DNA from: Mycolicibacillus trivialis
GTDB taxonomy: Bacteria; Actinomycetota; Actinomycetes; Mycobacteriales; Mycobacteriaceae
Assembly: GCF_002102395.1 (NCBI RefSeq)
Contig: NZ_LQPZ01000008.1
Span: 124,001 to 188,000, forward strand
Reading direction: 5' to 3'
Length of the DNA: 64,000 bases
The notes below the pieces were generated by a model, which did no database searches, had not been told where the DNA came from, and saw only the letters and a program-made list of their open reading frames with translations. Every line of letters begins with the position of its first letter. The first letter of the stretch is position 1. Shown piece by piece: positions 53,955-62,842 of this stretch. A program made the translations under genes and the position numbers.

Positions 53955-56900
53955 TCAGTGGTCATCGTATCCCACCGCCGTCCGACCAGCCGGTTTCGAC
54001 GGCCACCAGCTCGCCGTCCCCAGGGTCGCCGCGATCGCAGGCACGGTCAGCGTCCGCACCACGAAGGTGTCCAGCAGCAGCCCCACCCCGATGACGAAGC
54101 CGGTCTGCACCAGGGTGCTGAGGCTGGCGGCCAGCATCCCGAACATCGACGCCGCGAAGATGACCCCGGCCGCGGTGATCACCCCGCCGGTGGCGCCCAC
54201 GGTGCGGATCACCCCGGTGCGCACTCCGGCCCCGGACTCCTCCCGCAGCCGGGAGACCAGCAGCAGGTTGTAGTCCGCGCCCACCGCCACCAGGATGATG
54301 AACGCCAGCCCGGGCAGCGCCCAGTACAGCTCCTGGCCCAGCAGGTACTGGAAGACCAGCACGCCGATCCCGAGGGCCGCCAGGTAAGACAGCACCACCG
54401 AGGCGACCAGGTACAGCGGGGCCACGATCGCGCGCAACAGCAGGCTCAGGATCACGAACACCACCGCGATCGTCACCAGCACGATGAACCGCAGGTCGTG
54501 GGTGTAGTAGTCGCGGATGTCGCGCAAGGTGACCGAACCGCCGTTCATCGAGACCTCGGCGTCGGCCAGCGCGGTGTTGGGCCGGGCGTCGTTCGCGGTG
54601 GCCAGGATGGCGTCGACCTGATCCATCGCGCCGGTGCTGAACGGGTTCAGCCGGGTCTGCACCAGATAGCGCACCGTGTGGCCGTCCTCGGAGACGTAGA
54701 ACCGCGCGGCCTCCCGGAAGTCGTCGTCGTCGAGGTACTGCGGCGGGATGTAGAACCCCGACATCGACGGCGCGGAGGCCTCGCTCTTCATGGTCAGCAG
54801 GAAATCCGAGACCTCCGAGAGGTCCATCCCCATCGCGGTGACCCGGTCGACCAGGGCGCGCACCCCGGCGGCCACCTGACGGCTCGCCGCGGCCAGCAAC
54901 TCGGTGTTGGCGCGGATGGCGTCGAGTTCGCCGGTGGTGTCCTCGTCGGTGGCCCCGCCCACCGACTGCAGTGCGTCGCCGGTGTCGTCGAGCGCATCGC
55001 GCAGGTTGTCGGCGGCGGACTTCAGCCGCTGGCCGTCATCGGTGTCGCGCAACCGCCGGGCGGCGTCGGCGGCCGGGTCCAGCCGGCCCTCGTCGCGGGC
55101 GGTGACCAGTTGCTGCAGCCAGTCGCGTACCCGGGCGCAGCCCGCCGCGTCCGCACAGGTGGTCGAGGTGTTCAAGCCGTCGAGCACCGAGTCCATCCAG
55201 GTGAAGTCCCGCGGGTCACGGTCGACGTTCTGCTCGACCGTCTCGGTCGCCGCCCGCATCAACGTCAGCAGCATCGCGACGTCCTCGGACTGGTCGGCGG
55301 CGTGGTCGGTGACCGCCCCGGTGTGGTTGAGCCCGGTGTCCAGGCCGTCGCGGGCGGTGTCCCAGCCGCCGCGCAGGTAGTCCAGGGCGGCGACCAGTTC
55401 CTGCACCGCCGGGATGGTCTCGTCGGCCTGCTCGTGCAGCATGGTCAGCGCGTCGGCGATCAGCCCGGCGGCGGTGGCCAGCTCGTCGAGGTCGTCGACG
55501 TGGTCGTTGATGCCGCTGGCGGCGTCGTACAGGCTGCTGCCGACGGCGCCGGCCTGATAGGACAGCCGGGCCTGCTCCAGCGCGGTGCCGTTGGGACGGG
55601 TGATGCCGCGCACCGCCTCGATGTCGGGCAGCTGGCCGACCCGGCGGGCCAGCTGTTCGAGATCGGACAGCGCCCGCGGGCTGCGCAGGTCGCGCGGCGA
55701 GGAGACCACGATGAACTCCGGCACGATGTTGCCGGCCGGGAAGTGCCGTTGCATCACGTCGAAGCCGCGGATGCTGGCCGCCGAATCGGGCAACGCGGTG
55801 CGGTTGTCGTAGTCGAAGCTCACCAGGCCGGCGCAGCCGGCCAGCGCGACCAGCACGACGATGCTGCCCGCCAGGTAGCGGCCGGGGCGGCGCACGATCC
55901 GGGCCCCCGATCGGCGCCACAGGCCGCGGGTCAGCGCCGGGCGGGGCGGGATCCAGCCGCGCCGGCCCAGCACCACCAGCAGGGCGGGCAGGAACGTCAC
56001 CGCGGCCAGGAAGCAGACGGTGACGGTGAGCGCCAGCGCCACCCCGGTGTCGGAGACCACGGCCAGCGTGGTGAAACCCATCGCCGCGAAGGTGAGCGCC
56101 ACCGTCGCCGCCGACGCGGCGATCACCTTGCCGATCCCGCCCAGGGCCAGGCGCATCGCGGTGTCGGTGGGCTGGCCGTCGCGGCCGAAGTCGTGGAACC
56201 GGCTGATGAGGAACACCGCGTAGTCGGTGCCCGCGCCGGCCACCAGCGCGGTGACCAGCGCGACCGTGTGGGCGGTGATGCCCAGGCCCTGCATGCCGAA
56301 CGCGGCCACCACGCCGTGCGCGGCCAGCAGCGACACCCCGATGGTCAGCAACGGCACCAGGATCGTGACCGGGTTGCGGTAGATCACCAGCAGGATGAGC
56401 AGCAGCATGACCGCCATCGCGATCTCGATGCGGTGCTGGTCGTGTTCGCTGGCGGTGCCGACGTCGAGGGCGGTGGCGGCCGGTCCGGCGATGTCGAGTT
56501 GCACGCCGGAGCCGGCGACGGTGTCGCGGGCGATGTCGATGACCCGGTTGGTGGCCGCGTAGGCGGGCGGGGAGCCCAGCGTGCCGGCCACCTCCACCGG
56601 CAGCAGCCACGCCCGGCCGTCGTCGCTGGTCAGCGCCGGTCGTAGTGCGGGGGAGTCGAGGAAGTCCCGGATGCCGACCACGTCGGTGGTGTTGGCGGCG
56701 AGCCGGTCGGCCAGCCTACGGTACAGCGCCTCGTCGTCGAGTCCGTCGGGCCGCGACAGCACCAGCACCAGCGTGTTCCCGCTGCGGGACTCGTCGAACG
56801 CCGCGTTCATCTCCGCCGCGCTGACCACGCTGGGCGCGTCGTCGGGCAGTAGCGCGGCGGGGTCCTTCTGGGACAGCTGCGACAGCGACGGGAAGCCGGC

Positions 56901-57050
56901 CGACAGCGCCGCGGCCAGGATCACCCAGGCGCCGATCACCACCCAGGGGGTGCGGCTGATCATCGCCCCCAGGCGCCCGAACACCCGGGCCCGGCGGAGG
57001 AAAGCGGCAGGTCGACGGGGCGCTTCCCTCGACCAGTACCGTTTCCGCAT
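53955..57050 (-). CDS. MmpL-family RND transporter
   Basis: A 1031-residue RND-superfamily exporter with 11-12 membrane helices and two large periplasmic loops; the second (about residues 430-800) contains long coiled-coil stretches. The proton-relay Asp-Tyr pairs are GTDYAVFLISRFHD in the first half and GADYNLLLVSRLREE in the second. MmpL proteins export mycobacterial envelope lipids or siderophores. No mmpS is adjacent. ATG at 57050 is favoured over the preceding GTG (57053) because it is 7 nt from the -10. Substrate unknown. Confidence 0.92.
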   Translation of the reverse strand: MRKRYWSREAPRRPAAFLRRARVFGRLGAMISRTPWVVIGAWVILAAALSAGFPSLSQLSQKDPAALLPDDAPSVVSAAEMNAAFDESRSGNTLVLVLSRPDGLDDEALYRRLADRLAANTTDVVGIRDFLDSPALRPALTSDDGRAWLLPVEVAGTLGSPPAYAATNRVIDIARDTVAGSGVQLDIAGPAATALDVGTASEHDQHRIEIAMAVMLLLILLVIYRNPVTILVPLLTIGVSLLAAHGVVAAFGMQGLGITAHTVALVTALVAGAGTDYAVFLISRFHDFGRDGQPTDTAMRLALGGIGKVIAASAATVALTFAAMGFTTLAVVSDTGVALALTVTVCFLAAVTFLPALLVVLGRRGWIPPRPALTRGLWRRSGARIVRRPGRYLAGSIVVLVALAGCAGLVSFDYDNRTALPDSAASIRGFDVMQRHFPAGNIVPEFIVVSSPRDLRSPRALSDLEQLARRVGQLPDIEAVRGITRPNGTALEQARLSYQAGAVGSSLYDAASGINDHVDDLDELATAAGLIADALTMLHEQADETIPAVQELVAALDYLRGGWDTARDGLDTGLNHTGAVTDHAADQSEDVAMLLTLMRAATETVEQNVDRDPRDFTWMDSVLDGLNTSTTCADAAGCARVRDWLQQLVTARDEGRLDPAADAARRLRDTDDGQRLKSAADNLRDALDDTGDALQSVGGATDEDTTGELDAIRANTELLAAASRQVAAGVRALVDRVTAMGMDLSEVSDFLLTMKSEASAPSMSGFYIPPQYLDDDDFREAARFYVSEDGHTVRYLVQTRLNPFSTGAMDQVDAILATANDARPNTALADAEVSMNGGSVTLRDIRDYYTHDLRFIVLVTIAVVFVILSLLLRAIVAPLYLVASVVLSYLAALGIGVLVFQYLLGQELYWALPGLAFIILVAVGADYNLLLVSRLREESGAGVRTGVIRTVGATGGVITAAGVIFAASMFGMLAASLSTLVQTGFVIGVGLLLDTFVVRTLTVPAIAATLGTASWWPSKPAGRTAVGYDDH

Positions 57051-57056
57051 CACGAT

Positions 57057-57063
57057 TAGACTA
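57057..57063. promoter_or_regulatory. Overlapping divergent -10 elements for mmpL and the FAD-oxidase gene
   Basis: The heptamer TAGACTA reads TAGACT on the plus strand (57057-57062) and TAGTCT on the minus strand (57063-57058), each a TANNNT -10. The minus hexamer is 7 nt from the mmpL ATG (leaderless). The plus one gives an approx. 33-nt leader for the gene at 57102. Polymerase could hardly occupy both at once. Confidence 0.5.
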
Positions 57064-57101
57064 TCCGTTGCATCGAGCGCTCAGCGCCGGACGAGGGACA
57101 T

Positions 57102-58730
57102 ATGGCCAGCAAAACCCGATCCTGGTGGGGCTGGGGCCACGTCGAGGACGCGGTCGGGCCCGCCGAACGGGACCGGCTGCTGCGCCGGGTCGCCGCCCTG
57201 CTGCCCGAGGCCGACCTCACCGCGCACCCCCCGCCGGAGCCGGAGTCGCTGCCGGTCCCCGAACCCCGGATCGCGCCGCCTGCGGCGCTGGCCACGCTGG
57301 CCTCCGCCGACCTGCGAGACCGGCTGCGGCACAGCCACGGCCAGGCGTTCCGCGACGTGGTGCGCTGCCTCGAGGGCCGCATCGACCAGGTGGTGGACCT
57401 GGTGGTGCGGCCGGCCGACGAGGCGCAGGTGGTCGACGTGCTGGACTGGTGCAGCCGCGAACGGATTGCGGTGATCCCGTTCGGCGGGGGCAGTTCGGTG
57501 GTCGGCGGCGTCGAACCGCGCTGCTACGCCGACCATCCCGGGGTCGTCGCGCTGGACCTCACCGCCATGGACAAGGTGCTCGAGGTCGACCCGGTCAGCC
57601 GCGCGGCCCGCGTCCAGGCCGGTGTCTTCGGTCCGGCGCTGGAGGACCGGCTGCGCGGCGACGGGTTCTCGCTGCGGCACTTCCCGCAGTCCTTCGAGTT
57701 CTCCACCGTCGGCGGGTGGCTGGCGACCCGCTCCGGCGGGCACTTCGCCACCGTCTACACCCACATCGACGACCTCACCGAGTCGCTGCGGGTGGTCACC
57801 CCGGCCGGTGTCGGCGAGTCCCGCCGGTTGCCCGGTTCCGGGGCCGGGCCGTCTCCGGATGCCCTGTTCCTGGGCTCGGAGGGCACCCTGGGGGTGATCA
57901 CCGAGGCGTGGCTGCGGTTGCAGCGCAGGCCGCGCTGGCGGGCGTCGGCGTCGGTGGTCTTCGCCGACTACCCCCGGGCGGTCGCGGCGACCCGGGCGCT
58001 GGCGCAGTCCGGGCTGTATCCGACCAACTGCCGGTTGCTGGACCCGGTGGAGGCGCTGCTCAACGCGGGCACCTCGACGCCGGGCGGGCTGCTGCTGCTC
58101 GGTTTCGAGTCCGCCGACCATCCGTTGCACGCGTCGATGGCCCGAGCGGTGGAGATCGTCCGCGACCATGGCGGGCACCTTCCCGACGGGGTGCGACACA
58201 GCGACAGCGCGGGCAACCCGGCGCCCGGGGCGGTGGGCGCCTGGCGTTCGGCGTTCATCCGGATGCCCTACCAGCGGGACGTGCTGGCCGCCCATTCGAT
58301 GATCGCCGAGACATTCGAAACCGCTTGCACCTGGGCGGATTTCGAGGCCCTGCTGGCGGCGGTCACCGACGCGGCCGGCGCCGCGATGGCCGGCGCGGGC
58401 GTGCGCGGCGTGCTGACCTGCCGGTTCACCCACGTCTATCCCGACGGCCCGGCGCCTTACTTCGGGGTATACGGCACCGGCCGGTGGGGCCGGATGGTCG
58501 AACAGTGGGACGAGATCAAAGCCGCGGTGTCCCAGGCGATCCACGACCACGGCGCCACCATCACCCACCACCACGCGGTGGGGCGCGATCACCGCCGCTG
58601 GTATGACCGGCAACGCCCCGAGGTGTTCGCCACCGCGCTGCGGGCCGCCAAGCAGGCACTCGACCCGGCCGGCGTGCTCAACCCCGGGGTGCTGATCGAC
58701 CCCGCCCGCCCCGGGACGGGGTCGCGGTGA
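57102..58730 (+). CDS. FAD-binding oxidase, alkyldihydroxyacetonephosphate synthase-like
   Basis: A 542-residue flavoprotein of the VAO/PCMH family. An N-terminal FAD-binding domain (about residues 95-275) has IPFGGGSSVVGGVE and FEFSTVGGWLATRSGGHFATVYTHIDDL, the latter closely patterned on eukaryotic AGPS. The C-terminal domain has the AGPS-type triple histidine, His489-491, in THHHAVGRDH. AGPS makes ether-lipid precursors; M. tuberculosis has a relative annotated agpS (Rv3107c), but ether lipid formation in mycobacteria is unproven. ATG at 57102 with GAGGGAC. Overlaps the next gene by 4 nt. Confidence 0.82.
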   Translation: MASKTRSWWGWGHVEDAVGPAERDRLLRRVAALLPEADLTAHPPPEPESLPVPEPRIAPPAALATLASADLRDRLRHSHGQAFRDVVRCLEGRIDQVVDLVVRPADEAQVVDVLDWCSRERIAVIPFGGGSSVVGGVEPRCYADHPGVVALDLTAMDKVLEVDPVSRAARVQAGVFGPALEDRLRGDGFSLRHFPQSFEFSTVGGWLATRSGGHFATVYTHIDDLTESLRVVTPAGVGESRRLPGSGAGPSPDALFLGSEGTLGVITEAWLRLQRRPRWRASASVVFADYPRAVAATRALAQSGLYPTNCRLLDPVEALLNAGTSTPGGLLLLGFESADHPLHASMARAVEIVRDHGGHLPDGVRHSDSAGNPAPGAVGAWRSAFIRMPYQRDVLAAHSMIAETFETACTWADFEALLAAVTDAAGAAMAGAGVRGVLTCRFTHVYPDGPAPYFGVYGTGRWGRMVEQWDEIKAAVSQAIHDHGATITHHHAVGRDHRRWYDRQRPEVFATALRAAKQALDPAGVLNPGVLIDPARPGTGSR

Positions 58731-59686
58731 TCGCCCCGACGTCGGCCACGACGCTGCTGGGCATCGAGCACCCGGTGGTGTGCGCACCGATGGCCGGTGT
58801 CGCCGGCGGCCGGCTGGCCGCCGCGGTCAGCGCGGGCGGGGGACTGGGCCTGATCGGCGGTGGCTACGGCGACCGGGCGTGGCTGCGCAGGGAGTTCGAC
58901 GAGGCCGCGGGCGCACGGATCGGATGCGGGTTCATCACCTGGGCGCTGGCCGACCGGTCCGACCTGCTCGACGAGGCGCTGAGCCACCGGCCCGTCGCGG
59001 TGCTGCTCTCGTTCGGCGATCCGGGCCCGTTCGCGGCGACGATCAAGGCGGCCGGCGCGGTGCTGATCTGTCAGGTGCAGAACCGCGGGCACGCCGAACA
59101 CGCGCTGCATTGCGGCGCCGACATCCTGGTGGCGCAGGGCACCGAGGCGGGCGGGCACGGCTACGGACCGCGGTCCACCTTCACCCTGGTCCCCGAGATC
59201 GTCGATGTGGTCGCCGCGCGGGGCCTGAGGACCCCGGTGCTGGCCGCCGGCGGTGTCGCCGACGGGCGGGGACTGGCGGCGGCGCTGATGCTCGGCGCCG
59301 CCGGCGTGCTGTGCGGCACCCGGTTCTGCAACGCCGTGGAGGCGCTGACCACACCGCGGGCGCGCGCCGTGCTGGAAGCCGCCACCGGCGACGACAGCTG
59401 CCGCACCACCGTCTACGACATCGTGCGTGGTTACCGCTGGCCACCCGGGCACACCATGAGCGTGCTGCGCAACGACTTCACCGACCGTTGGCACGGCGCC
59501 GAACCCGACCTGGAAGCCGCCGGGGACGGTGCCGTCGCGCAGTACCGCCGCGCGGTGGCCGACGCCGACTACCGCACCGCCAACGTCACCGCCGGGCAGG
59601 GCGCCGGGCTGGTCGGCCCGACCGTCCCGGCCGGTGAGATCGTCGCCGCGCTGGTCGGTCAGGCCGCCGGCCTGCTGCGGTCATGA
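58727..59686 (+). CDS. Nitronate monooxygenase/NPD-like flavoprotein
   Basis: A 319-residue FMN TIM-barrel protein of the 2-nitropropane dioxygenase family. Seen: HPVVCAPMAGVAGGRLAAAVSAGGGLGLIGGG at the N-terminus, ILVAQGTEAGGHGYG with the catalytic His, VLAAGGVADGRGLAAALMLGAAGVLCGTRF (phosphate-binding). Probable nitronate or enoyl-type oxidation; the natural substrate is unknown. GTG overlaps the upstream FAD-oxidase stop (GTGA), so the two flavoproteins are co-translated. Converges with the F420-family gene, 6 bp overlapping. Confidence 0.88.
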   Translation: MIAPTSATTLLGIEHPVVCAPMAGVAGGRLAAAVSAGGGLGLIGGGYGDRAWLRREFDEAAGARIGCGFITWALADRSDLLDEALSHRPVAVLLSFGDPGPFAATIKAAGAVLICQVQNRGHAEHALHCGADILVAQGTEAGGHGYGPRSTFTLVPEIVDVVAARGLRTPVLAAGGVADGRGLAAALMLGAAGVLCGTRFCNAVEALTTPRARAVLEAATGDDSCRTTVYDIVRGYRWPPGHTMSVLRNDFTDRWHGAEPDLEAAGDGAVAQYRRAVADADYRTANVTAGQGAGLVGPTVPAGEIVAALVGQAAGLLRS

Positions 59687-60166
59687 CCGCGTCGCGGGGT
59701 CGTCGAGAGCCAGTTCGACCATCGGGAGCGGCGTGTCGACCTCGGTGACCTCGGCGCCCAGGGTCTGCTCGAGCACGCTCTTGAACCGGTCCCAGGTGCC
59801 CGGGTGGGCGGCGATGTAGTCGCCCAGGGCGCGGTCGGCCTCGCGCTGGTCGAGTACCCGGGCCGTGGCCGGCGCCGGCGCGTGGCTGCCGATCGTCACC
59901 CGCACCCGCGGGTCGGCACGGACGTTGCGGAACCACTGGGCGCGCTCACCGAAGCCGGAGGCGACCACGTAGCGCCGCGGTGACGGGTGACCGATGACCT
60001 CTAGCACGACGTGGCGGGCCAGCCCGGAGCTGCGCCCGCGGTGTTCCAGCAGCAGCAGCCGCGGCCCGAGCAGGGCGCCCAGCCGCAGCCGGTACAGCCA
60101 GATCGGCGCGCGGGTGAACCGCCGCGAGCGCAGCAGCGCGGCCCCGACACCGGCCAGCCGGCTCAA
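59681..60166 (-). CDS. DDN-type deazaflavin (F420)-dependent nitroreductase family protein
   Basis: A 161-residue split-barrel protein of the F420H2-dependent DDN family (PF04075). Conserved core: LLLLEHRGRSSGLARHVVLEVIG, YVVASGFGERAQWFRNVRADPRVRVTIGS, with the GE..QW.RN motif near the F420-binding residues, and ADRALGDYIAAHPG. These enzymes reduce quinones or nitroaromatics. No ATG or GTG fits. The TTG at 60166 overlaps the stop of the upstream gene (TTGA), the same coupling style seen throughout the window. Confidence 0.85.
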   Translation of the reverse strand: MSRLAGVGAALLRSRRFTRAPIWLYRLRLGALLGPRLLLLEHRGRSSGLARHVVLEVIGHPSPRRYVVASGFGERAQWFRNVRADPRVRVTIGSHAPAPATARVLDQREADRALGDYIAAHPGTWDRFKSVLEQTLGAEVTEVDTPLPMVELALDDPATRS

Positions 60167-60900
60167 CCGACCCGCTCCCACCGGTGCCGGGTGGCCTCCA
60201 CGACCAGCAGCCCCACCCCGACCGCCGCGATCGCGGCGGAGGTCAGCGCCAATGCCGGGTTGATCCGGCCGGTGAAGGCGTCGCCGAACAACACCAGCGC
60301 CGCGGTACCCGGCGCCAGCCCGGCCACCGTGGCCACCGTGTACGGCCGTACCCGGATCGCGGAGGCGCCCGCCGCGTAGTTGATCACCGAGAACGGCACG
60401 GCCGGGATCAGCCGCAACGCCAGCACCGCCGTCCAACCGCGCTCCCGCAGCCGCGCGTCGACTGCGGTCAGCCGCGGATGGCTCACCAGCCGGTCCATCC
60501 GCCAGCCGGTGGCCCGCACCAGCAGCAGCGTCAACAGCGCGCTGAGGGTGCTGGCCGTGACCGCCAGCGCCACCCCGAGCCAGGCGCCGAAGAGCAGCCC
60601 GGCCGCCAGGGTGAACACCGTGCGCGGGAACGGCGCCACGGTGACCAGGGTGTGGGTCACCAGGAACACCGCCGGCACCCACGGCCCGGCCGCGGCGACC
60701 CAGTCGCGCAACTGCACCGCGGTCGGCACCGGCAGCAACCACCAGGCCGCCGCAACCAGCAGCGCGATCCCGGCCAGCAGCACCGCGACCCGGCCGCGGG
60801 GCAGCGCCCGGACGGTGGCGAGCAGGGTGGAGCGCAGCGCCCGCAACTGGGTGGTCCGCACCGGACCACGATAGCCGCCGCCGCGCACCGGACCGGCCAT
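60163..60900 (-). CDS. TVP38/TMEM64 (DedA-like) membrane protein, Rv1491c-like
   Basis: A 245-residue polytopic protein with about six helices and the TVP38/SNARE-associated domain: VAPFPRTVFTLAAGLLFGAWLG and RLIPAVPFSVINYAAGASAIRVRPY. Such proteins have been implicated in lipid scrambling or membrane homeostasis. Rv1491c occupies the same place, divergent from mutA. ATG at 60900; a TTG one codon earlier is ignored. Confidence 0.88.
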   Translation of the reverse strand: MAGPVRGGGYRGPVRTTQLRALRSTLLATVRALPRGRVAVLLAGIALLVAAAWWLLPVPTAVQLRDWVAAAGPWVPAVFLVTHTLVTVAPFPRTVFTLAAGLLFGAWLGVALAVTASTLSALLTLLLVRATGWRMDRLVSHPRLTAVDARLRERGWTAVLALRLIPAVPFSVINYAAGASAIRVRPYTVATVAGLAPGTAALVLFGDAFTGRINPALALTSAAIAAVGVGLLVVEATRHRWERVG

Positions 60901-60904
60901 CAAT

Positions 60905-60910
60905 TAGCCT
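60905..60910 (+). promoter_or_regulatory. Candidate -10 of mutA-mutB
   Basis: TAGCCT in the 80-bp divergent gap; start near 60917 leaves an approx. 64-nt leader with AGGAG at 60970-60974 before the GTG at 60981. Confidence 0.45.
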
Positions 60911-60980
60911 GGTTGACACTCGGGCCGGCCGCCGGGCACCCGGGCCGAACCCGCAGCAGCAGTCACAACAGGAGTCGCCG

Positions 60981-62837
60981 GTGTCAGTCGAGGTACCTGC
61001 AGGGCACGCCGACCTGGAACAAGCCCGGGCGCGGTGGCGCCGCGATGTGGCCGCGGTGCTGGCCAAGAGCAGCCGCCGCGACCCGGCCGACTTCGGCGAC
61101 GAGCCGGAACGTCACCTCGACACCGACACCTACGAGGGCTTCGCGATCCGGCCGCTCTACACCGCGCTGGACGGGCTGCCCGAACATCCGCTGCCCGGCC
61201 AATGGCCGTTCGTGCGCGGCGCCGACCCGCGCCGCGACGTCAAGACCGGCTGGAAGGTGGCCGAGGTGTTCCCGGCCGCCGGGGGCACCGACGCGGCACT
61301 GGGCAACGGTGAGGTGCTGGCCGCGCTGACCGAAGGGGTCAGCGCCATGGCGGTCCGGGCCGGCGCCGGCGGGGTGGCCCCCGGCGCGCTCGACCGGCTG
61401 CTCGACGGCGTCTACCTGGAACTGATGCCGGTGATCCTCGATGCCGGCGCCGATTTCGGCGCGGCGGCCGCCGCGATGCTGGAACTGGTGGACGGCCTGA
61501 ACCGCGCCGAGGACACCGCTCTCTCGGTCGACCTGGGCGGCGACCCGCTCACCGCCCCGCTCAGCGGCCGCCCGGCACCCACGGTCGAGGAGGTGCTCGC
61601 GGTCGCCGGCCGGCTGGCCGGCTCGCACGGCGTCCGGGCCATCACCGTCGACGGCCCCGCGCTGCACAACCGCGGCGCCAACGCCACCTGGGAGCTTGCC
61701 GGCGCGTTGGCCGCCGCGGTCGCCTACCTGCGGCTGCTCGCCGACGCCGGCGTTGAGGCGCGGGATGCGCTGGGCCAGATCGCTTTCCGGCTCGCCGCCG
61801 ACGACGACCAGTTCATGACGATCGCCAAGATGCGTGCCGCCCGGCTGCTGTGGGCGCGGGTCGGCGAGGTGGCCGGCGCAGCGCAGGCCGGTGCGGCCGT
61901 GCTGCACGCCGAGACCTCACGGCCGATGATGACCCAGCGCGACCCGTGGGTGAACATGCTGCGCACCACCCTGGCCGCCTTCGGCGCCGGGGTCGGCGGC
62001 GCCGACACCGTGCTGGTGTGGCCGTTCGACAGTGCGATCCCCGGCGGGCTGCCCAAGAACTCACCCGGGTTCTCCCGCCGCATCGCCCGCAACACCCAGC
62101 TGCTGCTGCTCGAGGAGTCCCACCTCGGGCAGGTGCTCGACCCGGCCGGCGGTTCCTGGTTCGTCGAGGACCTCACCGAGCAGCTCGCCGAGACCGCCTG
62201 GCGGGCCTTCCAGCAGCTGGAGGAGCGCGGCGGATTCACCGCGGCGCGCGACCACCTTGTCGAGCAGATCGACGCGGTGGCCGACCGGCGCACCGCCGAC
62301 ATCGCCCACCGGCGCACCGCGATCACCGGCGTCAACGAGTTCCCGAACCTGGCCGAGGAGCCGCTGGCCGCCACCGACGCCGACCCGCAGGTGCGCCGCT
62401 ACGCCGCCGGGTTCGAGCAGCTGCGGGACCGCTCCGACGCCCACCTGGCCAGCGCCGGCGCCCGCCCCAGCGTGCTGCTGCTGCCGCTGGGCCCGCTGGC
62501 CGAGCACAACATCCGGGCCACGTTCGCCACCAACCTGCTGGCGTCGGGCGGGATCGAGGCGGTCAACCCGGGCACCGTCGACGCCGAGACCGCGGCCGCG
62601 GCGATCGCCGAGGCGGGCACCCCCGCCGTCGCGGTGCTGTGCGGCACCGACAAGCGCTACGGCGACGAGGCCGCCGCGGTGGTGGCCGCCGCCCGCGGCG
62701 CCGGAGTGCAGCAGATCCTGCTGGCCGGGCCGCCGCAGGCGGTCGAAGGCAGCGACCCGCGCCCCGACGACTACCTGACCGCGAAGATCGACGCGGTCGA
62801 CACCCTGTCGAGCCTGCTCACCCGATTGGGGGCCTGA
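60981..62837 (+). CDS. mutA: Methylmalonyl-CoA mutase small (beta) subunit
   Basis: A 618-residue non-catalytic partner of MutB in the adenosylcobalamin enzyme linking propionyl-CoA-derived methylmalonyl-CoA to succinyl-CoA. The TIM-barrel part (about residues 40-430) shows [33 protein letters not shown] and [19 protein letters not shown]. The C-terminal flavodoxin-like domain (about 480-618) lacks the DxHxxG cobalamin lower-ligand motif, reading [17 protein letters not shown], as expected for the small subunit. GTG at 60981. mutB follows after 5 nt. Confidence 0.95.
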   Translation: MSVEVPAGHADLEQARARWRRDVAAVLAKSSRRDPADFGDEPERHLDTDTYEGFAIRPLYTALDGLPEHPLPGQWPFVRGADPRRDVKTGWKVAEVFPAAGGTDAALGNGEVLAALTEGVSAMAVRAGAGGVAPGALDRLLDGVYLELMPVILDAGADFGAAAAAMLELVDGLNRAEDTALSVDLGGDPLTAPLSGRPAPTVEEVLAVAGRLAGSHGVRAITVDGPALHNRGANATWELAGALAAAVAYLRLLADAGVEARDALGQIAFRLAADDDQFMTIAKMRAARLLWARVGEVAGAAQAGAAVLHAETSRPMMTQRDPWVNMLRTTLAAFGAGVGGADTVLVWPFDSAIPGGLPKNSPGFSRRIARNTQLLLLEESHLGQVLDPAGGSWFVEDLTEQLAETAWRAFQQLEERGGFTAARDHLVEQIDAVADRRTADIAHRRTAITGVNEFPNLAEEPLAATDADPQVRRYAAGFEQLRDRSDAHLASAGARPSVLLLPLGPLAEHNIRATFATNLLASGGIEAVNPGTVDAETAAAAIAEAGTPAVAVLCGTDKRYGDEAAAVVAAARGAGVQQILLAGPPQAVEGSDPRPDDYLTAKIDAVDTLSSLLTRLGA

Positions 62838-62842
62838 CCGAG

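Noticed and set aside
53918..53965. ATG at 53965 as the start of the exported protein after mmpL
   Set aside because: It overlaps mmpL by 11 bp, lacks a ribosome binding site and would put polar residues before the signal-like segment; the ATG at 53917 has a strong GGGAGGGG.
53958..56645. 895-codon plus-strand open frame opposite mmpL
   Set aside because: Gln/His/Arg-rich antisense shadow of the MmpL gene with no recognisable domain.
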